A stretch of DNA of 64,000 nt, taken from an uncultured Pelagibacteraceae bacterium. Lineage in GTDB: Bacteria > Pseudomonadota > Alphaproteobacteria > Pelagibacterales > Pelagibacteraceae. Of this stretch, positions 23,434 to 33,321 are shown one piece after another; position 1 is the first letter of the stretch, and every line of letters starts with the position of its first letter. The notes under the pieces are model-generated. The model ran no database searches. It saw only the letters and a list, made by a program, of their open reading frames with translations, and was not told the DNA's origin. The stretch spans positions 1-64,000 of the forward strand of contig CACMRM010000001.1 in NCBI GenBank assembly GCA_902616145.1, written 5' to 3'. The position numbers were made by a program, and so were the translations under genes.

Positions 23434-26202
23434 TTAAAAACCTTTTATTATACGCTTACTCAAATTATTTAAACCCGTTGCATTAGAACCTTTAATCATT
23501 AGATGGTCATTATTAGATATAATATTATTTAAAATAAAATCTACATCTTCTTGATGTTGGAGAATATTTCCACGCTTGTTTTTATGAATATTTTTATAAG
23601 TGACAAGAGATTTATCGCCTTTAACAAATACTTTATCTATATCAGAATTGTTAATAACTTTTGATAAACCTTTATGTAGTATTTCTGACTTTCTTCCAAG
23701 TTCAAGCATATCGCCAAGTAATAGATATTTTTTAAAATTTGTCTTTTTTAATGAATTAAAATTTTTAATCGCATTTTTAACTGAAAGCGGATTCGCGTTG
23801 TAACTTTCATCAATCAATTTAAACGATTTATTGTATCTTTTAACATTATGGATTTTACCTCTACCCTCAGTTGGAACATAAGTTTTGAAGTGTTTGATAA
23901 TATTATTAAAATTCAGATTTAAGGCTTTTAAACAGGCTAAAGCTGCTAGAATATTATAAAGATTTAGACTTTTAAACTTAAGCTTTAATTTTTTGTCAAA
24001 AATTTTTACAATTAAAGATGTATTATTTTTATTTTCGATAATTTTTAGAGGGTAAACATCTGATTTTTTGCTCTTACCAAAAGAAATGATTTTCAGACCT
24101 TTTTTTTTAGACTTTTTTTCTAAATATTTAAAAAATTTATTATCTCTATTTAAAATAATTACACCGTTCTTTTGAATATTATTAATTATTTCTCCCTTAG
24201 CATCTGCAATACCTTTTAGGTTTTTAAAATTTTCGATGTGAGCTTCTCCAATATTAGTAATAATTCCAAGGTGAGGTTTTACAAGTTTTGATAATTTATT
24301 TATTTCTCCAGATTCGCTCATTCCAATTTCAAATACAGCGAACTCATGTTGTGTTTCTAGTTGGGACAAACTTAGTGGTACTCCTAATTGATTGTTGAAG
24401 GATTTTGGAGAGCAAAAAGTTTTTCCAAAATTTTTTAATAAATTTTTGATTAAATTTTTCAATGAGGTTTTTCCTGCGCTGCCAGTAACAGCTAATATTT
24501 TAGCTTTTGTCTTTTCTCTCTTTTTTGAAGCAAAATGATTTAAAAATTTAAATTCATCTTTTACTTTTATAATCTTATTTGTAAATTTTTTTATTTTTTT
24601 TGAGGTTACAATAGATTTTGCACCTTTTTTCATTGCTTTTGAGACAAATTCAGCTCCATTTTTATTTTTTCCTTTGATAGTTAGAAAGATATTATTTTTT
24701 TTTAAAGTTCTGGAGTCTATTGATATGCCAAGAAAATTAATTTTTTTTGTTTTTTTAAGTATTATTTTTAAAATTTTTTGGTTTTGTTGAAAATTTTGAT
24801 CTCTGGTTGATAATTTTTTTTTTTTTAATTTAATTTTTTTTACATAAAGTTTATCTGAGAAAGGAATGATTTTATTTTTATAAATTTGTACATTTTCATG
24901 GCCTTTACCAGCTATTAAAATAGTTTCGTTTAACTCAGCATTTTCAATAGCAGTTTTTATAGCTTTTGATCTACTAGAAATATTAAAACAATTTTTATTT
25001 TTTATATTTCTTATTATTTCTTTTCTAATCTTTTCTGGCTTTTCATTTCTTGGATTGTCGTCAGTAATATAAATTTTATTACAATTGATATCAGCTATTT
25101 TACCCATAAGTGGTCTTTTTTTAAAATCTCTATTTCCTCCACAGCCAAATACTACAGAAATATTTGAACCATGTTTTTGCTTCAGTGCGTCTAAAGATTT
25201 TTTTAATGCATCTGGTGTATGAGCAAAATCAACATAAACCTTTACATCGTTATTAAATATTTTTACAAGTTCAAGCCTACCTTCTACATCTTTAATTTTG
25301 TTTAATGAAATAAAGATTTTATTTTCATTTAGATCACATAATTTAGCTGCGGCTATAGCCATAGATAAGTTTTTTTTTTGATATTTGTTAAACTTATTGT
25401 TTAAATCCAAATTATTATTTATTCTTTTTAAAACCGGGTGAATATCGATTATACGTAAACCCTTTTTTTTTGAAATTTTTTTTAAAATTGAGAATTCTTT
25501 AATACTTTTATCTGAAATTATTACTTTTTTTTTTGTGAGAATTCTTCTGAATAATATCATTTTAGCATTTAGATACGATAGTTTTGTTTTGTGGTAATCA
25601 AGATGATCCTGACTAAAATTAGTAAAGATACCTGCTTTTAAATTTAAACAGTCGATTCTTCTCTGATATAATCCATGACTTGATGCTTCAATTATAACAT
25701 TATCTATTTTATTTTCTTTAATTTTTTTTAAATTTTTATGAAGTGAAATTGTATCAGGAGAAGTAAGATCTGATTTGATAGTTTTATCTTTGGATTTTAT
25801 TCCAAGAGTACCTATTGAAGCTACGGGAATTTTATTTAATTTTAAAATTTGAAAGAATAATTCCGCTACTGAGGTTTTTCCATTTGTTCCAGTTACAGCA
25901 ATGATATTTTTTGGTTTATCTTTATAAAACTTTGATGAAATTTCGCATAGTTTTTTTCTAACATTATGTGTTTTAATAACTATTATCTTTTTATGATAGA
26001 AATTACATCTTTTGGAACAAACTATAACTGAAGCACCATTTCTTACAGCGTTCGGAATAAAATTTTCTCCATTTAATTTTTGACCTTTAATTGCAAAAAA
26101 TATAAATCCTTTTTTGACGTGTTTGCTGTCAATCGCTAATCCGATTATTTTAATATTTTTTTTATGAGAAGGTAAATCTTTAATTAATTTTTTCAGCAGC
26201 AT
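23434..26202 (-). CDS. murEF: bifunctional MurE-MurF fusion (meso-DAP-adding ligase plus D-Ala-D-Ala-adding ligase)
   Basis: single 922-aa ORF with two Walker A motifs (GTNGKTS, GSAGKTS); DDNPR in the MurE half; MurF-like FNNQLGVPLSL and DESYNANPLS in the second half. Confidence 0.93.
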   Translation of the reverse strand: MLLKKLIKDLPSHKKNIKIIGLAIDSKHVKKGFIFFAIKGQKLNGENFIPNAVRNGASVIVCSKRCNFYHKKIIVIKTHNVRKKLCEISSKFYKDKPKNIIAVTGTNGKTSVAELFFQILKLNKIPVASIGTLGIKSKDKTIKSDLTSPDTISLHKNLKKIKENKIDNVIIEASSHGLYQRRIDCLNLKAGIFTNFSQDHLDYHKTKLSYLNAKMILFRRILTKKKVIISDKSIKEFSILKKISKKKGLRIIDIHPVLKRINNNLDLNNKFNKYQKKNLSMAIAAAKLCDLNENKIFISLNKIKDVEGRLELVKIFNNDVKVYVDFAHTPDALKKSLDALKQKHGSNISVVFGCGGNRDFKKRPLMGKIADINCNKIYITDDNPRNEKPEKIRKEIIRNIKNKNCFNISSRSKAIKTAIENAELNETILIAGKGHENVQIYKNKIIPFSDKLYVKKIKLKKKKLSTRDQNFQQNQKILKIILKKTKKINFLGISIDSRTLKKNNIFLTIKGKNKNGAEFVSKAMKKGAKSIVTSKKIKKFTNKIIKVKDEFKFLNHFASKKREKTKAKILAVTGSAGKTSLKNLIKNLLKNFGKTFCSPKSFNNQLGVPLSLSQLETQHEFAVFEIGMSESGEINKLSKLVKPHLGIITNIGEAHIENFKNLKGIADAKGEIINNIQKNGVIILNRDNKFFKYLEKKSKKKGLKIISFGKSKKSDVYPLKIIENKNNTSLIVKIFDKKLKLKFKSLNLYNILAALACLKALNLNFNNIIKHFKTYVPTEGRGKIHNVKRYNKSFKLIDESYNANPLSVKNAIKNFNSLKKTNFKKYLLLGDMLELGRKSEILHKGLSKVINNSDIDKVFVKGDKSLVTYKNIHKNKRGNILQHQEDVDFILNNIISNNDHLMIKGSNATGLNNLSKRIIKGF

Positions 26203-27913
26203 GATAATTAAAATCTTTGCTATTTATGGCTAAAATTGGTCCAATTTTTTTTATTATTTTGCCAGCTACAAATACTGAATTCCACCCAGCTTCGTTTCGA
26301 GACCCTTTAATTTGAACACCTTTGTAATTATAAATTAAATCTTTTGCTACCTGTGGATTTTCCAGCATTACCAATAAAGCATATTTTGGTTTTTTGGAGG
26401 GAAAAATGGAAATAAAAGTATTCAAATTTTTGCTTTTGTTTTTATAATTTTGAGAAGTACCGGTCTTGCCTCCTACATTATAACCATCTATGTCTGCAAA
26501 ACTCGCGGTACCTTCTTCGTCAGTTACCACTTTTCTTAAAATATTATTAATTTCATCGCTAGTTTTTTTTGAGATTATTCTTTTAAAAGTTTTTGCATCC
26601 TCAGCTTTATCTTTTTTTATTAATTTTGGTTTAATCATAATACCCCCGTTTGATAGGGAAGCGTAAACTGTGGTTGCTTGTAATGGTGTTGTGGTAATAC
26701 CATGCCCATAGGAGACCGTTTCAAGTTTACACTTATTCCAATTAAATTTAATTGGATTACCAACCTCTTCCAATTCAACTTCTGGACTTTTAAGCAAATT
26801 TACGTTTTCGATAAAACTTTTGTACTTCTCCTCACCAATTTTTCTTGCAATTAATAATGTTCCTATGTTTGAAGACCTTACAAGTATATCTTCGACCGAC
26901 AAATTTTTTGGAAATTCTTTTATATCAGAAATTTCATATTTTGAACATTTTATGGACTTTGGTATATTTTTTATAACTGTATTTGGTGATATAAGATCAT
27001 TATCTAAAGCAAGCGCTACAGTAAAAGTTTTAAAGATTGAACCAAGCTCATAAATTCCCTTGGTAATTTTATTAATATACTTTTCATCTTTCAAATCTTC
27101 TCTTAAATTAATATTATAATTTGGTAATGAAACTAAGGATAAAATTTCTCCATTATTAACATTCATAAGTAAAGAAGCTCCACCAGTTGCATTAAAAGTG
27201 GAAAGGGCTTTATTAAGCTCTCTGTTTATTAAATATTGAATATTTGTGTCTAAAGTTAATTTCAAAGGTTGATGAGATAAATTTTCATCCTTTAGTTTTT
27301 TGTCAAAATACTTCTCTATTCCAGAAATTCCAAAATTATCATAATCAACTTGACCAACTATATGACTGTATAAATTTGCATGTGGGTAAATTCTGGATTG
27401 AAATGGTTCAAAAATAATTCCTTTTTCTCCTAGTCTCCATAATTTTTCTTTATCAGCTTGACTAACTCTTTTCTTCAAATAAAAATATTTTTCTTTAGAT
27501 AGTTTTTTTTCAAAATCTTCAATGTCTAATTCAGGAAAAGCTAATCTTAATTTTATCAATAAATTTTTTTTGTTATTAACAAGTTTTGGATTAATAGCGA
27601 CATGAAAAGAGCTTATATTCCTTGATATTAAGATGCCATTTCGATCTACAATATCTCTTCTTAAGGTGAAGAAGTTTTGATCAGAACTTTCATGTTTGAA
27701 TATTTTTACATTATTGAGAGAAATTCTTGTTATCTGAATACTAAAAATAAATATTAGAGAGAAAAATAAAAAAAATAGCAAATAAATTCTATCTTGAAAC
27801 ATATTTTTTTTATTTGAAAATTGATTTTTTTTATTTGTTTCTAAATAATCCTCAAAATAGAAACTTGTTTGATTAGGATTATAGTTTTTACTTCTTTTCT
27901 GTTTTTTTTTCAT
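26180..27913 (-). CDS. ftsI: peptidoglycan D,D-transpeptidase (PBP3)
   Basis: SIFK, SSN and KTGTS catalytic motifs; internal Met likely start. Confidence 0.92.
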   Translation of the reverse strand: MKKKQKRSKNYNPNQTSFYFEDYLETNKKNQFSNKKNMFQDRIYLLFFLFFSLIFIFSIQITRISLNNVKIFKHESSDQNFFTLRRDIVDRNGILISRNISSFHVAINPKLVNNKKNLLIKLRLAFPELDIEDFEKKLSKEKYFYLKKRVSQADKEKLWRLGEKGIIFEPFQSRIYPHANLYSHIVGQVDYDNFGISGIEKYFDKKLKDENLSHQPLKLTLDTNIQYLINRELNKALSTFNATGGASLLMNVNNGEILSLVSLPNYNINLREDLKDEKYINKITKGIYELGSIFKTFTVALALDNDLISPNTVIKNIPKSIKCSKYEISDIKEFPKNLSVEDILVRSSNIGTLLIARKIGEEKYKSFIENVNLLKSPEVELEEVGNPIKFNWNKCKLETVSYGHGITTTPLQATTVYASLSNGGIMIKPKLIKKDKAEDAKTFKRIISKKTSDEINNILRKVVTDEEGTASFADIDGYNVGGKTGTSQNYKNKSKNLNTFISIFPSKKPKYALLVMLENPQVAKDLIYNYKGVQIKGSRNEAGWNSVFVAGKIIKKIGPILAINSKDFNYHAAEKIN

Positions 27914-28226
27914 TTTGATTATTTTGTATGACAATTTTTTTTTCAAGAGCCAAGAAATCAGATAAACTCAAAAATATATTGGAATGTTCCATTGGTATGT
28001 AATTATTTTTATCCAAATGTTCTACTTTTTTCTCTATTACCGAGGGAGATGTTAAATAAAAAAAATCTAATTGAGATTCATTATAGTCCTTTTCTTTTAA
28101 AGCGATCATTCTATTAAGTTTGAATATTTTTTTTTCAGTTTCTCTTGATTGATTTTTAATTATAGATGTTCCTATTAGTAAAGATGAAAATGTTATTATC
28201 GAAATTACTATCTTTAACTTATGCAT
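27888..28226 (-). CDS. ftsL: cell division protein FtsL-like
   Basis: short bitopic protein between rsmH and ftsI. Confidence 0.7.
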   Translation of the reverse strand: MHKLKIVISIITFSSLLIGTSIIKNQSRETEKKIFKLNRMIALKEKDYNESQLDFFYLTSPSVIEKKVEHLDKNNYIPMEHSNIFLSLSDFLALEKKIVIQNNQNEKKTEKK

Positions 28227-29229
28227 TGCTTGCCTCTATATCTAAATATTTCCTAAATTTTTGTATTAATTTTTTAGGATAAACGAATTCATTGTTACTT
28301 CTCGTTGCAAATCTTAGTTTTGCTGATCGAGAGGGGTTATTTTCAAATAATTCTTTTCTCGATGCTTTGATTACTTTATTTTTATATCTTTCGAATAAGA
28401 CAGTATTTAAATTATGATCTTCTGGAAAATATCTTGATGATTTTGTTTGATTTTTAGAAAAACTAGTGAAAAAAAATTTTACTATTCTATCCTCGATTGA
28501 GTGGAAACTTACAACAAGTATTTTTCCGCCAGGTTTAAGTAATTTTGTCGCCTTTATTATTCCTTCAATAAGTTCGGTAATCTCTTTATTTACAAATATT
28601 CTTAAAGCTTGGAAAGTCTTAGTGCTAGGATTGATTTTTTTTGGAAATATTTTCTTCTTACTTTTTTCAATGATTTTAACTAATTCATCTACCCTGGTAA
28701 TTTTTTTTTCAGATCTCGCTTTTACTATATTTCTGGCTATTAATTTTGCATCATTTTCTTCACCAAGTATCTTAATAATATAGTTTAATTGCTTTTCACC
28801 CAAATTATTTACTACTTCTTGAGCTGATGTATTTGAGTGTCCCATTGTCATATCTAATCTGTCCTTTGATTTAAATGAAAAGCCTCTTTTTAAATTGTTA
28901 AGCTGAATAGAGGAGAGACCTAAGTCAAAAATCATTACATCTGCATTTTTTTTTAAAGCTTTATCTAATTGACTAAATTTTAAGTTAAAAAACTTAAATC
29001 TATTTTTAAACTTTATTTCAATCTTCTTAGCGAGATTAATTACAGCTGGATCTCTATCAATTCCAATTACTTTTGTTTTTGAAAATTTTAAAAGAGCTTT
29101 TGTATAACCTCCCCCTCCGAATGTACAATCAACGAAAACACCTCCATTTTTAGGAGATAAAATCTGAATTACCTCACGTAACATCACTGGAAAATGGGAA
29201 AATTCCAGTGATGATTTTTGAGTATTCAT
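28219..29229 (-). CDS. rsmH: 16S rRNA (cytosine1402-N4)-methyltransferase
   Basis: HFPVMLREV, DCTFGGGGYT, DLGLSSIQL, RSAKLR. Confidence 0.95.
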   Translation of the reverse strand: MNTQKSSLEFSHFPVMLREVIQILSPKNGGVFVDCTFGGGGYTKALLKFSKTKVIGIDRDPAVINLAKKIEIKFKNRFKFFNLKFSQLDKALKKNADVMIFDLGLSSIQLNNLKRGFSFKSKDRLDMTMGHSNTSAQEVVNNLGEKQLNYIIKILGEENDAKLIARNIVKARSEKKITRVDELVKIIEKSKKKIFPKKINPSTKTFQALRIFVNKEITELIEGIIKATKLLKPGGKILVVSFHSIEDRIVKFFFTSFSKNQTKSSRYFPEDHNLNTVLFERYKNKVIKASRKELFENNPSRSAKLRFATRSNNEFVYPKKLIQKFRKYLDIEASNA

Positions 29230-29247
29230 TATTGTATAGAGAATTCA

Positions 29248-30750
29248 TTAAAATTTTTGTCTTCTCAAGAAAGCAGGAATTTCGAAGTCTTCTTCCTCAT
29301 TATCCTGATCGAAAAGTTGCTCGCTGTCGTTTTTTTCTTCTAAATCTTCAGCTGCTAACTGCTCTTGATTTTGTTCTTCTGAAAAGAGTTTCGGGGTATG
29401 ATCTTCAGTGTTATCTTTTATAGCATTTTCTTCAATATTTCCCTGTTCTTCAAAGTTAATATCTTTGCTTTTTTCCATGTATGAAGCACTTTCCATCGAA
29501 ACCCCTTTAGGAATTTCATCTTGAGTTTTATTAGATAAGATTCCATCAGAAATCAGATTTTCTTCAGTATTCTCAAAGCTATTTATAAGCTCATTTTGCT
29601 CATCATTATTTTTTATTTCAAAATTCTCATCTAATTTTAGGGCTGTCGCACCATCAATTGAACCTGAGATATTTTTTTCAATAGGTCCGGCGCTAAATAA
29701 AGTTTCGCCCTGACTATAAACTCTATTAATAGATGATCTGCTGTCTTGCGGAGTATCCACCAAATTCAAATAAGGTTTAGATCCTGATCCATGAAGTGCA
29801 GTAGCAACTATTGAAACTCTTATTTTTCCATTCATGTTTTCATCCTTAATTGCCCCAAAAATTAGTTCAGCCTCCGGATCAACTTCAGCTCTAATCTTAT
29901 TTACTGCGGCATCTACCTCAAAAAGCTTAATATCGCTTCCACCAGTTATATTTACTAATAAGCCTTTTGCCCCTTGTAAAGTGTATTCGTCAATTAATGG
30001 ATTATTTAAAGCTAATTCAGTAGCGGACATTGCACGATTTTCACCATCCGCCTCACCTGTTCCCATCATAGCTTTACCGCTAGAGCTCATTACAGTCTCC
30101 ACGTCAGCAAAATCTAAATTTATCATTCCTGGTCTTACCATAAGATCAGTAATACTTTGAACGCCATGTTTTAAAACGTCATTAGACAAACTAAAAGACT
30201 CCTCAAAACCTGTTGCCTCATTAGCTATTTTAAAAAGATTTTGATTTGGAACTACAATAGTTGTATCTAGATATTTCTTTAATTCTTCTAGACCAGCCAC
30301 AGCGCGTCTCATTCTTTTTGGACCTTCATAAGCAAAAGGAAGAGTTGTAACTCCAACGGTTAAAATATTCATCTCTCTTGCTGCTCTTGCAATTACATGT
30401 GATGCGCCAGTACCTGTACCACCGCCCATTCCTGATGCTATAAAAACCATATTGCTTCCTTGAATGTAATTGACAATTTCGTTTATAGACTCATCAGCTG
30501 CAGCTTGACCGATGTCATGCTTTGCTCCAGCACCTAGTCCTTTGGTTAAATTCATACCTATTTGTATTTTGGCATCTGCCTTACTCATCTTAAGATCTTG
30601 TGCATCAGTGTTTACAGCTACAAACTCAACCCCTTGCATACCAGCCTCGATCATCGCATTAATCGCATTACCTCCAGCACCACCAACCCCAATAACTAAT
30701 ATTCTTGGCTTTAACTCTCTCAGTTCACCGCCTCCTACATTTATACTCAT
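29248..30750 (-). CDS. ftsZ: cell division protein FtsZ
   Basis: GGGTGTGA tubulin signature; C-terminal EIPAFLRRQ peptide. Confidence 0.97.
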   Translation of the reverse strand: MSINVGGGELRELKPRILVIGVGGAGGNAINAMIEAGMQGVEFVAVNTDAQDLKMSKADAKIQIGMNLTKGLGAGAKHDIGQAAADESINEIVNYIQGSNMVFIASGMGGGTGTGASHVIARAAREMNILTVGVTTLPFAYEGPKRMRRAVAGLEELKKYLDTTIVVPNQNLFKIANEATGFEESFSLSNDVLKHGVQSITDLMVRPGMINLDFADVETVMSSSGKAMMGTGEADGENRAMSATELALNNPLIDEYTLQGAKGLLVNITGGSDIKLFEVDAAVNKIRAEVDPEAELIFGAIKDENMNGKIRVSIVATALHGSGSKPYLNLVDTPQDSRSSINRVYSQGETLFSAGPIEKNISGSIDGATALKLDENFEIKNNDEQNELINSFENTEENLISDGILSNKTQDEIPKGVSMESASYMEKSKDINFEEQGNIEENAIKDNTEDHTPKLFSEEQNQEQLAAEDLEEKNDSEQLFDQDNEEEDFEIPAFLRRQKF

Positions 30751-30780
30751 GACATTTTCCTTTCTATTTATTTTCCCATT

Positions 30781-31209
30781 TTAAATTAGATCTATTTTGA
30801 AATGCTTTTTTCCTTGCAAAAGATTGAAATTTTTAAAGTTTATTGGTTCCCAAATTTGAAAAGTTTTACCAAGCCCCACAAATAAAATATTATTTTTAAT
30901 TTTTGCATGCTTTAATAATTTTTCAGATATCGAAACTCTTCCTTCTGTATCAAATTGTAAATTTTCACTTACCGATAAAATAGATGTGGCAAAATAATCT
31001 CTTTTTTCTTCAAACGGATTAAGAGAGTCGATCGTGCTTGATAGTTTTTCAATTCGATCTTGAGAGCAGGCCTCAAGAGCTGGATGGTTAAAAGAGGGAT
31101 AACTAATAAATCCGTTATATCCTAACGAATTTAAATATGATCTAAATGTTGCTGGCACAGAGACCCTCCCTTTCTTGTCTATTTTGTTTTCGAAACTTGA
31201 TAAAAACAT
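30781..31209 (-). CDS. mraZ: transcriptional regulator MraZ
   Basis: KIDKKGRVSVPATFR and EGRVSISEKLL SpoVT/AbrB-like repeats. Confidence 0.92.
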   Translation of the reverse strand: MFLSSFENKIDKKGRVSVPATFRSYLNSLGYNGFISYPSFNHPALEACSQDRIEKLSSTIDSLNPFEEKRDYFATSILSVSENLQFDTEGRVSISEKLLKHAKIKNNILFVGLGKTFQIWEPINFKNFNLLQGKKHFKIDLI

Positions 31210-31260
31210 TTTTTACAAAAAACCTTTTTTTTACATTCTTTCTCAAATCACCCTCCATTA

Positions 31261-31284
31261 TGGGATTATGTGGGATAGTATGGG
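31261..31284. promoter_or_regulatory. candidate MraZ operator: three TGGG boxes at exact 10-nt spacing
   Basis: tgggattatg tgggatagta tgggttttta; boxes start at 31261, 31271, 31281. Confidence 0.7.
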
Positions 31285-31302
31285 TTTTTATGAAATAGTC
31301 AA
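31275..31302 (-). promoter_or_regulatory. predicted sigma70 promoter of mraZ (TTGACT-16 nt-TACTAT)
   Basis: minus-strand TTGACTATTTCATAAAAACCCATACTAT, directly upstream of mraZ and interleaved with the TGGG boxes. Confidence 0.55.
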
Positions 31303-31353
31303 TATTATTGTTTTTTTGGGAAAGTACAAAAGTGGAACAAAATAAGACTTATT

Positions 31354-31709
31354 CGCCAGATAATCTGTAAGCCGGGTTCTGTCATTGAAGATGTCATTTA
31401 TCTAGGCTTGAATTCACACTCAAGCTCAAGCGGTTAACCCAGAAGACCAACTAAAGACAGTTTTTTTGCAGATACACGCATTGTCTTCTCTATTTAACCT
31501 TGCTCCCAGTGGGGTTTGCCTTGCGTTTTTTGTTACCAAAAAACCGGTGAGCTCTTACCTCACCGTTTCACCCTTGCCTTGATAAGGCGGTTTATTTTCT
31601 GTGGCACTATCCCTGAGGTCACCCTCGCCAGCCATTAACTGGCACTGTGTCCTTACGGAGCCCGGACTTTCCTCTATAAAATTATAGCGACTAATCCAAT
31701 TATCTGGCA
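31354..31709 (-). ncRNA. rnpB: RNase P RNA, bacterial type A
   Basis: minus strand has GAGGAAAGTCCGGGCTCC near the 5' end and ACAGAACCCGGCTTA near the 3' end; terminal P1 GCCAGATAAT/ATTATCTGGC. Confidence 0.95.
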
Positions 31710-31745
31710 AAATCTTTTAATAAATTTTGAGGCCTATATCAAGCA

Positions 31746-32471
31746 CTAATGAGAGCGTTTGGCTAATAAATGGCTAATTTTAAGGACTTTTAAATCTATT
31801 TTACCATCGATTTTTTTTGGATTATATCGCCTTTGAAAAGCTTTAACAATAAGCTTATCTTTTTTATCTCGTCGCTTAATTTTAAAATATCTGTAACCAA
31901 TTTGATAAATATTTTTAAAAAAAAATTTATGAATTTCATTTTTTGTCAAAATGTTCTTAAATTTAATTTTTTTCTTCTTAGGCCATAATCCAATCTTATC
32001 GTGACTTAGTTTTTTCCAGGGAAATTTTTCCCCTGGGTCAACTTTTCTTAGCGGAGCAATATCTGAGTGGGCTAAAAAATTTATCGCCTTAATTTTATAT
32101 TTTTTTTTTAACAGCTTACATAAAGCAATCAAACTTTTAATTTGAGCTTTTGGAAAATTTTCGTATCCATGTCTATGACCTCTATTAACTAATTCTATCC
32201 CAATTGAGCTATTATTTAAATTAATGATATTTTTCCATTTCGATTTTCCGGCGTGCCATGCAATTTTATCTTCGCCAACCATTTGGCTTACTTTGCCTTT
32301 TCTATTAACTAAATAATGGCAACTGACTTTAGAAACTGGATTTTTAAGACGTTTAATAGATTCAATTTCAGATTGCATTCCAGTATAGTGAAATATTACA
32401 AATTTAATTTTTCTTTTATTATTATGTCCTTTTTTTGAAAAATTGGGTGATAAATCCTTATATATTCGCAT
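31746..32471 (-). CDS. N-acetylmuramoyl-L-alanine amidase (AmpD/AmiD-like amidase_2)
   Basis: FHYTGMQS, IGIELVNRGH, AHSDIAPLRKVDPG. Confidence 0.85.
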   Translation of the reverse strand: MRIYKDLSPNFSKKGHNNKRKIKFVIFHYTGMQSEIESIKRLKNPVSKVSCHYLVNRKGKVSQMVGEDKIAWHAGKSKWKNIINLNNSSIGIELVNRGHRHGYENFPKAQIKSLIALCKLLKKKYKIKAINFLAHSDIAPLRKVDPGEKFPWKKLSHDKIGLWPKKKKIKFKNILTKNEIHKFFFKNIYQIGYRYFKIKRRDKKDKLIVKAFQRRYNPKKIDGKIDLKVLKISHLLAKRSH

Positions 32472-32568
32472 AAATCTATGGTCAGTCTATTTTAAGACTT
32501 AATAAAAACTTTTAAAAGTTATAATTTTTATAGCATATATTAAAAATTTATATATATAGCTTATATTA

Positions 32569-33309
32569 ATGACCATGAAAAAAATTACAGGTGCGATAAT
32601 AGTATTATTTGTAGTGAGTTTCACAACTAATACAGTAAATGCGACTGAGGAATGCTTTGAAAACGTTAGTAGGTCTATTTTTAAATTCAATATGGCTTTT
32701 GATGATATTATTCTAGAGCCAATTGCAAAAGGATATAATAAATTACCGAGTCCTATTAAAACGGGCACTAGTAATTTTACATCTAATATTGCAACTCTTC
32801 TTTCGATACCAAACTCGGTACTTCAAGGAAATTTTAGTGAATTAGGAAATTCAACTGCCAGCGTACTTATTAATTCAACTTTTGGTGTCCTTGGTTTTTT
32901 TAATCCAGCAGAAAAAATTGGATTTAAGCCGCACAAAGAGGATGTAGGGCAGACTTTAGGAACTTATGGTTTTGGACCAGGATGTTATTTTGTTATGCCT
33001 ATTTTAGGTCCGACAACATTAAGAGACTCTTTAGGAATGGTGGCTGATACTTTTGTAGATCCATTTGCTCATGTAACTATTAGAGAGAACGAGCTATTTG
33101 GACTTTCAGGCAACGATTTAGATTATTTTTCAGTTAAAGGCACTTCTGCAGTAGACTTTAGGGCAGATAATATTACAAGCTTTAGCAGTTTAGAGAAAAA
33201 CTCAATTGACCTATACTCCTCATTCAAAAGCATATACTTACAAGACCGTGAAAATAAAATAGCAAATTCAGATACTAGTCAAGATGACTGGGGAAATTTA
33301 GAAAATTAA
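32569..33309 (+). CDS. mlaA: MlaA/VacJ-family phospholipid-trafficking protein
   Basis: FNMAFDD, SVLQGNF, EDVGQTLGTYGFGPGCYFVMPILGPTTLRD. Confidence 0.88.
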   Translation: MTMKKITGAIIVLFVVSFTTNTVNATEECFENVSRSIFKFNMAFDDIILEPIAKGYNKLPSPIKTGTSNFTSNIATLLSIPNSVLQGNFSELGNSTASVLINSTFGVLGFFNPAEKIGFKPHKEDVGQTLGTYGFGPGCYFVMPILGPTTLRDSLGMVADTFVDPFAHVTIRENELFGLSGNDLDYFSVKGTSAVDFRADNITSFSSLEKNSIDLYSSFKSIYLQDRENKIANSDTSQDDWGNLEN

Positions 33310-33321
33310 AAGATCTATTGA

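Noticed and set aside
24580-24850. Dense poly-T/poly-A tracts
   Set aside because: Explained by lysine-rich linker coding (AAA codons on the minus strand) in an AT-rich genome.
28466-28783. 105-aa plus-strand ORF
   Set aside because: Antisense to rsmH, whose motifs are clear.
29834-30160. 108-aa plus-strand ORF (and 30512..30784)
   Set aside because: Antisense to ftsZ; serine/alanine/proline-rich shadow ORF with no recognisable domain.
31129-31258. Possible upstream ORF ATGGAGGGTGATTTGAG... overlapping the mraZ start in another frame
   Set aside because: Short, weak evidence; likely incidental to the 5' UTR, no conservation data available.
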